Part shown: positions 13,485 through 18,010 of the stretch, piece after piece | Numbering within the stretch: position 1 is the first letter of the stretch | Layout: every line of letters starts with the position of its first letter | Origin: JACPTG01 sp964504135 | Lineage (GTDB): Archaea; Nanobdellota; Nanobdellia; Woesearchaeales; UBA10216 | DNA: 18,010 bases | Direction: 5' to 3' | Assembly (NCBI GenBank): GCA_964504135.1 | Contig: CAZDCW010000028.1 | Coordinates: 1-18,010 of the forward strand | Notes under the pieces: generated by a model | What the model was told of the DNA's origin: nothing | Database searches by the model: none | What the model saw: the letters and a program-made list of their open reading frames with translations, nothing else | Translations under genes and position numbers: made by a program

Positions 13485-13909
13485 TCATAGTGAAGGCTCC
13501 CGTTTGCATACTGGCTCAGCCAATGGCTGTTTGGCCTTTCTTCATCCCAGATTCTGTGCAGCTCAATGTTAAGGCTGAACTTTACATCGCAAATTTCAGG
13601 AATGAAGGACAGTCCCGCATACCTGGCCTGGCAGCCTTGGTTAAGTCTTTGCACAAGTTCGTCAACGCCAAAGGTCATCCGCATGGCCCGGATTGTTTCC
13701 GCGACTGCATCATTGCCGTATACTGCATGCTGCGCAATCCTCTTCCCAAGCTTCCATGCGGTTTCCGCAGAAAAGACATGGTCTGCCTTTCCGCTTAACC
13801 CGCCGGTCTCAGCCGAACTGGCCATGAGCGCAACATATTCTAGTTTGGGCTCGGTCTTTTTCATGATTGAGATGTAATCGCCTGTCATCTTCCTGGCTCC
13901 TGACCTCAT
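13481..13909 (-). CDS. Hypothetical protein of the asparaginase-like operon
   Basis: 142 residues starting MRSGARKMTGDYISIMKKTE; Met8 (13888) is another possible start. The sequence is mostly helical in the middle (AWKLGKRIAQHAVYGNDAVA, then ETIRAMRMTFGVDELVQRLN) and ends in a strand-rich part (DVKFSLNIELHRIWDEERPN). It holds two cysteines (QGCQARYAG, PEICDVKF) but no metal motif. It begins 3 bp after the preceding gene's stop and overlaps the asparaginase-like start by 4 bp, so it is very probably cotranslated with it and may form a complex. Not recognised. Confidence 0.8.
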   Translation of the reverse strand: MRSGARKMTGDYISIMKKTEPKLEYVALMASSAETGGLSGKADHVFSAETAWKLGKRIAQHAVYGNDAVAETIRAMRMTFGVDELVQRLNQGCQARYAGLSFIPEICDVKFSLNIELHRIWDEERPNSHWLSQYANGSLHYE

Positions 13910-13912
13910 GCA

Positions 13913-14167
13913 TCAGGCAGAAACCTCTCTGGGCTTATACTCTCCGGCTTCAGGAAAAATTTCGCGTAAAAGATTATCTGCCTCCTTGAAAGCAGTGTAT
14001 TCCATTACTCTTTCCATATAGAATCGACTCCCGGTGTTTGTGTCTGAATTCATTTCGCGCTCTGCTCTTTCCACTCTCTTTGCCAATTCATCTGAAAATT
14101 TTCCAAGCCTTCCCATAAAGTCCCCTTCAAGCCATATCTGGTATTGCTCATATTCCGAATCAGTCAT
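13913..14167 (-). CDS. Small helical hypothetical protein
   Basis: 84 residues from the ATG at 14167 (MTDSEYEQYQIWLEGDFMGR), 1 bp after the preceding gene's stop. A frame extension to 14269 overlaps that gene and is discarded. Strongly charged helices follow (LAKRVERAEREMNSD, ERVMEYTAFKEADNLLREIF). No known motif. The tight packing implies it acts with its operon neighbours. Confidence 0.75.
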   Translation of the reverse strand: MTDSEYEQYQIWLEGDFMGRLGKFSDELAKRVERAEREMNSDTNTGSRFYMERVMEYTAFKEADNLLREIFPEAGEYKPREVSA

Positions 14168-14168
14168 T

Positions 14169-14519
14169 TCATCCTCCTCCGCTCTCGCCTGCAAGCCTTT
14201 CCGCAAGCTCCTCAAGCGACCGCGCCATGGTTGCCGCGAAGCTGCTTTTTGGACCGTGCACAGTGTCACTTCCCCAGTAGTTTCGTGCTCTCCTGGCAGC
14301 TTCTGATACCACTTCTGAGCCCTGCTGCTGAAGCCCGTGTTCCCTGGCTATCATTGCAGCCGTAAGAGACAATTCTCCAACATAGGGATAGGAGTCAGCG
14401 TGGCATATCTGCCTTCGGAGTGTTTCCAGTTCGTCCCGTGGCAGGCCTGCTTGCAGGTAAAGTTCCAGTGCAGTCTGGTAGTCATGCTCCAATACAGCTT
14501 CCCTTGCCTCCCTTATCAT
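14169..14519 (-). CDS. Helical-repeat-like hypothetical protein
   Basis: 116 residues. The N-terminal helices AREAVLEHDYQTALELYLQA look like a tetratricopeptide-type hairpin, with Ala, Tyr and Leu at the expected places, and later helices (LTAAMIAREHGL, EVVSEAARRARNYWG) continue in the same style. It may be a small protein-binding adaptor. No other start codon exists upstream in frame before a stop at 14559-14561. It precedes the 84-residue gene by 1 bp and follows the 55-residue gene by 47 bp. Confidence 0.75.
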   Translation of the reverse strand: MIREAREAVLEHDYQTALELYLQAGLPRDELETLRRQICHADSYPYVGELSLTAAMIAREHGLQQQGSEVVSEAARRARNYWGSDTVHGPKSSFAATMARSLEELAERLAGESGGG

Positions 14520-14566
14520 GGCTGTGCGTGAAGTATTTCCATCAAGATTGATTTTCAGTCACCTCG

Positions 14567-14734
14567 TTAAAAGGCCTCTTTCCCTCGCAGGTCATTCAGG
14601 ACTTCAAGGCAGATTTTTACAAGCTGTTGAAGCTCCTGCTCCTCGTCCAGGCTTGCTGGCTTTTGCCTTAATCTCCTCCTGAGCATTGCTGTTATGTCGT
14701 CAGCAAGCTCCATCCTGTACGCTTTTTCCTGCAT
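14567..14734 (-). CDS. Small helical protein, 55 residues
   Basis: MQEKAYRMELADDITAMLRR followed by a second helix (DEEQELQQLVKICLEVLNDL) separated by KPASLD, so probably a two-helix hairpin. Signs that it is real: ordinary codons, a TATA-like stretch 28 bp upstream of the ATG (14757-14768), and its place as first gene of the operon leading to the asparaginase-like gene. Function unknown. It fills the otherwise gene-free space before the divergent Lrp gene. Confidence 0.65.
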   Translation of the reverse strand: MQEKAYRMELADDITAMLRRRLRQKPASLDEEQELQQLVKICLEVLNDLRGKEAF

Positions 14735-14756
14735 AAAAGGGCGGGATTCCAGGCAG

Positions 14757-14768
14757 CTTAAAATAAAT
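14757..14768 (-). promoter_or_regulatory. TATA-like box of the asparaginase-like operon
   Basis: Minus-strand ATTTATTTTAAG centred about 28 bp before the ATG at 14734. It faces the promoter of the divergent Lrp gene. Confidence 0.5.
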
Positions 14769-14789
14769 ATTCATAAAAAAGCCGAATAA

Positions 14790-14797
14790 TTGGCCAA
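14790..14797. promoter_or_regulatory. Perfect 8-bp palindrome between divergent promoters
   Basis: TTGGCCAA lies between the two TATA boxes. Such a site could let the divergently encoded Lrp regulator act on both sides. It is short, so it may be chance. Confidence 0.3.
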
Positions 14798-14806
14798 AAT
14801 CCGAAA

Positions 14807-14816
14807 TTTTTATATA
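14807..14816 (+). promoter_or_regulatory. TATA box of the Lrp-family gene
   Basis: TTTTTATATA centred about 30 bp upstream of the ATG at 14842. Confidence 0.65.
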
Positions 14817-14822
14817 CTTAAA

Positions 14823-14838
14823 TGGAACATTCATTCCA
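14823..14838. promoter_or_regulatory. Inverted repeat before the Lrp gene, possible operator
   Basis: TGGAA-N6-TTCCA lies between TATA box and ATG, where binding would block transcription start. Lrp/AsnC proteins usually control their own genes. The repeat is seen; the binding is inferred. Confidence 0.45.
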
Positions 14839-14841
14839 AAA

Positions 14842-15288
14842 ATGGCTCTGGACAAGAAGGATATAGCGATATTGGCTGCCCTGAGGCATAATTCCAGGCT
14901 CTCAACCCAGAAGATATCTGCAAGGACAAAAATCCCTATAACAACAGTCCATAACCGCATAAAGAAGCTTGAGAAAGAAGGGGTTATCCGCGGCTATACG
15001 GTTGTTGTTGACAATAAGAGATTAGGCAGGGCGCTCAGTGCATACATACTGATAACCGTTGACTACAAGCTGCTGAAGGAAATGAGGCTAAGCCAGTACG
15101 AGCTGGCAGCCAAGCTGAAGTCAAACCCGGCTGTGGAGGAGGCGAGCATGGTCACCGGCCTTTCTGACATCGTAATCAAGGTCAGGGTTTCTGACATTGA
15201 GGAGCTCGGGGAGTTTGTCACCAATCACCTGAGGAACGTAAACGGCGTTGACCGCACCCAGACTGCTGTTATCCTGGCTGAAGTATAG
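14842..15288 (+). CDS. Lrp/AsnC-family transcription regulator
   Basis: 148 residues. The N-terminal winged helix (MALDKKDIAILAALRHNSRL, then STQKISARTKIPITTVHNRI and KKLEKEGVIRGY, residues 1-52) is the classical Lrp/AsnC DNA-binding domain. A linker strand (YTVVVDNKRLGRAL) leads to the RAM effector domain with VTGLSDIVIKVRV (104-116) and a final strand TAVILAEV. The gly-x-x-Asp loop (GLSD) is where amino acid effectors bind in the family; the ligand here is unknown. It is divergent from the asparaginase-like operon, which makes that operon, an amino-acid-related one, a candidate target. A short repeat before the start suggests autoregulation. Confidence 0.95.
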   Translation: MALDKKDIAILAALRHNSRLSTQKISARTKIPITTVHNRIKKLEKEGVIRGYTVVVDNKRLGRALSAYILITVDYKLLKEMRLSQYELAAKLKSNPAVEEASMVTGLSDIVIKVRVSDIEELGEFVTNHLRNVNGVDRTQTAVILAEV

Positions 15289-15310
15289 GATGTGCGTGGC
15301 CGGTGAAAAG

Positions 15311-15319
15311 ATTATAAAG
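15311..15319 (+). promoter_or_regulatory. TATA box of the SRPBCC/zinc-finger fusion gene
   Basis: ATTATAAAG centred about 25 bp before the ATG at 15340. Confidence 0.6.
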
Positions 15320-15339
15320 CCTGAAAACTATCAAAGGCA

Positions 15340-16077
15340 ATGCCATTTGAATCAAGGCACATCAGCGTATCCATCAGTTGCCCGGCTGCTGAGGTTTACG
15401 AGTTCGCTTACAACCCCGAAAACCTGCCCAAGTGGGCTTCGGGTTTGGCAGGTTCCATAACAAAGGTGAATGAAAGCTGGGTTGTCGAATCCCCAATGGG
15501 GAAGGTCAGGGTCAGGTTCGCAGACCTCAACAGCCTTGGGATTCTTGACCATAATGTGGTTTTGCCATCAGGAGAGACAGTCTCTAACCCGATGCGGGTA
15601 ATCCCAAATGGCACTGGCAGCGAAGTCGTGTTTACACTGCACCGCCGGCCAGGCATGACCGGGCAGGCTTTTGCTGATGATGCCAATACGGTCCTTAGGG
15701 ACCTGCATATGTTAAAGCTGCTGCTTGAAAAAAATGGCGAGAAAATGATAAGGGCCAAATGCGATGAGTGCGGAGGGAAATTGACAGTGAAAGATGTTGA
15801 CTTCAGCCTGTTTGGCACAAACCTTGGCAGGTTTCCGGCAGAGGTATGCACAAAGTGCGGAGAAAAGGTATTTTCTGAAGAGGTTTCAGACAGGATTGAT
15901 TCTGTGGCAAAGGAAAAGGGTTTGTGGGGCCTTGGCGTGAAGACAACTGTGGGCCAGGTTGGCGGCAGCCTGGATATAAGGATTAACAGGCGCATAGCGG
16001 AATTCACCGGCCTTAAAAAGGGGCAGGCCGTCCTGGTTCATCCAGACGGGAAGAACAGGATAGTGATTACAACTTAA
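15340..16077 (+). CDS. SRPBCC domain fused to YgiT-type zinc finger and AbrB-like domain
   Basis: 245 residues in three parts. Residues 1-130 are SRPBCC/polyketide cyclase-like (ISCPAAEVYEFAYNPENLPK, WASGLAGSI, later EVVFTLHRRPGMT and a long C-terminal helix), a fold that binds hydrophobic ligands. Residues 138-195 are a YgiT-type (MqsA-like) zinc finger with Cys141/Cys144 (KCDECGG) and Cys170/Cys173 (VCTKCGEKVFSEEVSDRID). Residues 207-245 (GGSLDIRINRRIAEFTGLKK, then GQAVLVHPDGKNRIVI) look like an AbrB/SpoVT swapped-hairpin DNA-binding domain. The latter two parts are normal for antitoxin-like proteins; the N-terminal fusion is unusual. No stop or promoter separates the parts, although Met136 could be an internal start. 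It may be a ligand-sensing regulator; no toxin gene lies next to it. Confidence 0.85.
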   Translation: MPFESRHISVSISCPAAEVYEFAYNPENLPKWASGLAGSITKVNESWVVESPMGKVRVRFADLNSLGILDHNVVLPSGETVSNPMRVIPNGTGSEVVFTLHRRPGMTGQAFADDANTVLRDLHMLKLLLEKNGEKMIRAKCDECGGKLTVKDVDFSLFGTNLGRFPAEVCTKCGEKVFSEEVSDRIDSVAKEKGLWGLGVKTTVGQVGGSLDIRINRRIAEFTGLKKGQAVLVHPDGKNRIVITT

Positions 16078-16101
16078 CCTTATCTCAGCCGTTCAGACAA
16101 C

Positions 16102-16110
16102 TTTTTTATA
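16102..16110 (+). promoter_or_regulatory. TATA box and short SD leader of the nuclease-like gene
   Basis: TTTTTTATA lies about 37 bp before the ATG at 16144, placing the start of transcription near 16132. The short leader then carries GGGTG (16134-16138), a Shine-Dalgarno-like site, unlike most genes in the window. Confidence 0.5.
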
Positions 16111-16143
16111 GATAGGCTGACTTATGCCTGAAAGGGTGCTTAA

Positions 16144-16914
16144 ATGACTCCTGAGCGGGAGATTGTCAATCTATGGCTGAACAAGAGGGGCTTCTTTACA
16201 GTATCAGGCATAAACGCAGGCTCAAGGGTGATTGATTTCATCGCAGTTAAGAGCCTGGGCGGGCATCAGGTCATGCATGTCGAGGTCACGTGCTCTGTTT
16301 CATCCAGCCTGCTTTCCGATGGCGACAGGAATGAGCTTTTCAGGCTGTTCAATGACAGGAATGTGGTTCAGGCAGTTGAGTCGTACATAGAAAACTTCCT
16401 GGGCGCAGAGCTTGCTTATGAAAAGGTTCTTGTCACAAGCTTCCAGAATGTGCGCCTGGCGGATGTGTCTGTGGTCAGGTTTGAGGATGTCCTGTTTGAC
16501 ATCATCAACGGACTGGACAAGCAAAGGTACAAGAGCCAGACCATCAGGACCATGCAAATCCTTAAATTCCTCCTCATGGCTGACCCGGTCAGGATGTCAG
16601 CACTGTTGACAACGCCTTCGCCCCACAGGGCTATGAGCAGCTCTTCAAAGGAAGCTCTTATCAAGGAACTCCTTGCCAAGGAAGCAGGGAGGCGCGTTTT
16701 CAGGAAGCAGTCCAGTGAGCAGCTGCTTATGGAGCTGCTGAAGGAGTCCTCGCTGAGGCAGCCTGACAAGCTGGCCAAGGCATTGGAGGAAATCCTTACA
16801 AAGCGTTCAGGCAGCAGGCTACTGAATGAGCTGCTGAAACAGAAAGGGGTTAAGGCGGCAATCAGGGAAGAGCTTGGGAAGGACCGCAAGCTGGAACAGT
16901 ATTTTATGGTATAG
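16144..16914 (+). CDS. Nuclease-fold-like protein with helical C-terminal repeats
   Basis: 256 residues. The N-terminal part (PEREIVNLWLNKRGFFTVSG, then VIDFIAVK and HVEVTCS) follows the layout of PD-(D/E)xK restriction-like nucleases: helix, strand with Asp31, strand with Glu47. The expected lysine of ExK is Thr49, so the site may be inactive or use another lysine such as Lys36. Residues about 165-250 form charged helices with a repeating ELLxKE/SxxLLxELLK theme (LIKELLAKE, LLMELLKES, LLNELLKQK). It is followed by a gene with a strong ribosome site overlapping its stop codon. A role in DNA processing or defence is possible but not shown. Confidence 0.75.
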   Translation: MTPEREIVNLWLNKRGFFTVSGINAGSRVIDFIAVKSLGGHQVMHVEVTCSVSSSLLSDGDRNELFRLFNDRNVVQAVESYIENFLGAELAYEKVLVTSFQNVRLADVSVVRFEDVLFDIINGLDKQRYKSQTIRTMQILKFLLMADPVRMSALLTTPSPHRAMSSSSKEALIKELLAKEAGRRVFRKQSSEQLLMELLKESSLRQPDKLAKALEEILTKRSGSRLLNELLKQKGVKAAIREELGKDRKLEQYFMV

Positions 16915-16920
16915 GAGGTG
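16914..16920 (+). promoter_or_regulatory. Strong Shine-Dalgarno site
   Basis: GGAGGTG begins in the last base of the upstream TAG and sits six bases before the ATG at 16927. It decides that start over the GTG at 16918 and shows that the two genes are cotranscribed. Confidence 0.8.
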
Positions 16921-16926
16921 TCAAAA

Positions 16927-17418
16927 ATGTTGAATGTGCAGGAAGGTTTGGACAGGCTGCTTCAGGGCGTTCAATTGTCTGCCCATGAAGAACAGTTTGT
17001 CGCTTTTTGGGCGGATAGCATGTCTAATCTTTCAAGGGCGATTTACGGTATGGGGCAGTATCTGAAAAGGTCTGTGTCTGCCCCTGAGGTGTTCGATATT
17101 CCCGTGAGTTACGCTGCGGAACGCCTTGAAATCCATGTTAGCCCCAGAAACAGGGAAGTTGTGAGGGCGGCAATAGTTTTGGCTTACCTTACCACACAGG
17201 CCACAGAATGGCTGGACTTGACTGAACCCTTGGAAGCCGATAACAGAGTCTCCAGGCTCGTAGGCGAGGTGAGGAGGTATGCTGCCCGGAAGCAGCGCGT
17301 TCCAGCTGCAGAAATTCCTCTGTCTCCAGGTTTAGTGCATGAGTACTGCGATGCCTTCAGGCTGGAGCGAATTGAGCCTTTGCTTATGGAGAGGCTTGGA
17401 TACCAGTCACAGTCTTAA
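16927..17418 (+). CDS. Hypothetical partner of the nuclease-like protein
   Basis: 163 residues from the ATG at 16927 (MLNVQEGLDRLLQGVQLSAH). Mainly helical, with EEQFVAFWADSMSNLSRAIY, a short strand region (YAAERLEIHVSPRNREVVRA) and further helices to LLMERLGYQSQS. No cysteine cluster, P-loop or membrane segment. It is the second gene of an operon with the nuclease-fold-like protein, 12 bp apart and coupled through a strong ribosome site, so the two may act together. Not recognised. Confidence 0.8.
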   Translation: MLNVQEGLDRLLQGVQLSAHEEQFVAFWADSMSNLSRAIYGMGQYLKRSVSAPEVFDIPVSYAAERLEIHVSPRNREVVRAAIVLAYLTTQATEWLDLTEPLEADNRVSRLVGEVRRYAARKQRVPAAEIPLSPGLVHEYCDAFRLERIEPLLMERLGYQSQS

Positions 17419-17447
17419 AATCAGACTGGGAATCCGGGAATCGAAAC

Positions 17448-17456
17448 ATTTAAATA
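17448..17456 (+). promoter_or_regulatory. TATA box of the ATPase_2 gene
   Basis: ATTTAAATA centred 28 bp before the ATG at 17480. It overlaps the first copy of the TAGTATAAT repeat. Confidence 0.6.
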
Positions 17457-17478
17457 GTATAATCCAAATTAGTATAAT
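17455..17478 (+). repeat. Direct repeat of TAGTATAAT before the ATPase_2 start
   Basis: Two exact 9-bp copies at 17455-17463 and 17470-17478, 15 bp apart, lie between TATA box and ATG. This may be a regulator site or chance in an AT-rich promoter. Confidence 0.45.
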
Positions 17479-17479
17479 A

Positions 17480-17689
17480 ATGGTTATACAGAATTTCAGG
17501 AACAGGGAGAGGGAACTTACTGAAATAAGCGAAGTCATGGAAAGCGGGAAATTTGAGCTTCTAATCGTTTATGGCAGGCGAAGAATCGGCAAAACAGAAC
17601 TCATTCTGAAGGCTACAGAGAGCAGCAAAAGGCTCTATTTCCTCGCTGTTGGCGAAAGAAATTTGGAGAGGTTTTACGCGGTTTGCATC
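17480..17689 (+). CDS. Archaeal ATPase_2-family protein, N-terminal part before the gap
   Basis: The first 70 residues of a STAND/AAA-type archaeal ATPase (PF01637-like). MVIQNFRNRERELTEISEVM is the conserved NREREL opening of this family, and GRRRIGKT (32-39) is the Walker A ATP-binding loop. The reading frame then enters the run of N. These ATPases often carry a C-terminal nuclease-like domain and are found in many copies in archaea; their function is mostly unknown. The second half is after the gap, in a different frame, so gap length and content decide whether the gene is intact. Confidence 0.85.
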
Positions 17690-17699
17690 NNNNNNNNNN
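17690..17699. other. Assembly gap (10 N)
   Basis: Ten undetermined bases inside the ATPase gene. The round number suggests a scaffold placeholder, so the true length is unknown. Confidence 0.95.
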
Positions 17700-17729
17700 C
17701 AAACTGGACCACCTAAAGTAACAGTATAA
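17700..17729. other. Short non-coding stretch after the gap, possible mobile-element end
   Basis: In the frame of the downstream ATPase half, these 30 bases read QTGPPKVTV and then TAA (17727-17729). They do not fit the family, whereas coding resumes immediately after. The residues before the gap and after this stretch would join well. It could be the end of an inserted element that broke the assembly, or a mis-assembled contig end. Confidence 0.4.
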
Positions 17730-18010
17730 TTGTTCCCGGAGATTTCAAGGCTGAAAATGGATTGGGAGGCAGCATTTGAATTTCTGAAGGATAAGGTTGA
17801 TGCTGTTGTTATAGATGAGTTTCAGAACCTTATACGGGAAAATGAAAGCATACTAAACGTGTTTCAGGCAATAACAGACACGATACTGAAAAACTCCAAA
17901 CTGAAACTGTTTTTATTGGGCTCGTCTGTTTCAATGATGACTTCAAAAGTGCTGGATTACAAAAGCCCGCTTTATGGGAGAAGAACAGGACAGCTGCAAA
18001 TTAATAAGCT
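17730..18010 (+). CDS. Archaeal ATPase_2-family protein, part after the gap, partial at right edge
   Basis: Continuation of the ATPase, in another frame relative to the part before the gap. LFPEISRLKMDWEAAFEFLK leads into the Walker B strand DAVVIDEFQNLI, then KLFLLGSSVSMMTSKVLDYK and SPLYGRRTGQL, the sensor and conserved GSSxSMM/SPLYGRRTGQ segments of PF01637-like ATPases. It runs off the window. Whether it forms one protein with the N-terminal part depends on the gap. An in-frame stop at 17727-17729 must be removed or be part of an insertion for the gene to be whole. Confidence 0.85.
   Translation, partial: MFPEISRLKMDWEAAFEFLKDKVDAVVIDEFQNLIRENESILNVFQAITDTILKNSKLKLFLLGSSVSMMTSKVLDYKSPLYGRRTGQLQINK

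Noticed and set aside
12733..13798. Several plus-strand open frames of 100-120 codons
   Set aside because: They lie opposite the asparaginase-like gene and its neighbour and look like shadows of its codon use.
16124..16147. Seven-codon upstream frame ending at the nuclease-like gene start
   Set aside because: Its ATG is only 17 bp from the TATA box, so it is probably not in the transcript.
1..18010. CRISPR array, tRNA, rRNA or transposase gene
   Set aside because: No regular repeat-spacer pattern, no recognisable tRNA or rRNA sequence and no transposase motif was found by eye; covariance-model searches could still find a small RNA.

Overview
The window reads as chromosomal DNA of an uncultivated archaeon, probably a DPANN-type lineage. 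Most genes have a TATA-like box 25-30 bp before the start codon and little or no leader, which is the archaeal leaderless pattern. The gene families also fit: an Lrp/AsnC regulator, an archaeal ThyA with MtrA-like and DUF4346 domains, an archaeal ATPase_2 protein, and an anchored protein beginning MKRGQVALFLIVG of a style common in DPANN archaea. The phylum cannot be fixed from this sequence. A 10-N scaffold gap (17690-17699) marks it as a draft assembly.

Layout. 1-1955 (minus): a P-loop kinase, a dCMP deaminase and a winged-helix protein whose reading frame appears to break near 235-240 and continue off the left edge. 2078-3372 (plus): two toxin-antitoxin pairs, RelBE-like and VapBC. 3486-6668 (plus): a surface operon with a pilin-like anchored protein, a secreted M64-like zinc metallopeptidase with a thrombospondin type 3 calcium motif, and a secreted protein with a C-terminal membrane anchor. 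6665-8513 (minus): a HicB-HicA pair overlapping a three-domain thymidylate synthase. 8575-10374 (minus): a 599-residue protein with a possible Hint-like N-terminus and an HTH-like segment. 10565-11269 (plus): thymidylate kinase, followed by a possible 27-residue microprotein on the other strand. 11680-14734 (minus): a PepSY-like protein, an asparaginase/GatD-fold protein and four small unrecognised proteins, three of them directly upstream of the asparaginase gene. 14842-17418 (plus): an Lrp regulator, a SRPBCC/YgiT zinc-finger/AbrB fusion, a nuclease-fold-like protein and an SD-coupled partner. 17480-end (plus): an ATPase_2 gene broken by the gap.

How genes fit together. dCMP deaminase (dUMP supply), thymidylate synthase (dUMP to dTMP) and thymidylate kinase (dTMP to dTDP) make three consecutive steps towards dTTP, spread over three transcription units. 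Three toxin-antitoxin modules of different families lie within 6.5 kb, and one is translationally coupled to the thymidylate synthase gene. The most unusual items are the hicBA-thyA linkage, the SRPBCC-zinc finger-AbrB fusion, the surface peptidase operon, the asparaginase operon with unknown partners, and the two broken genes at the window ends.
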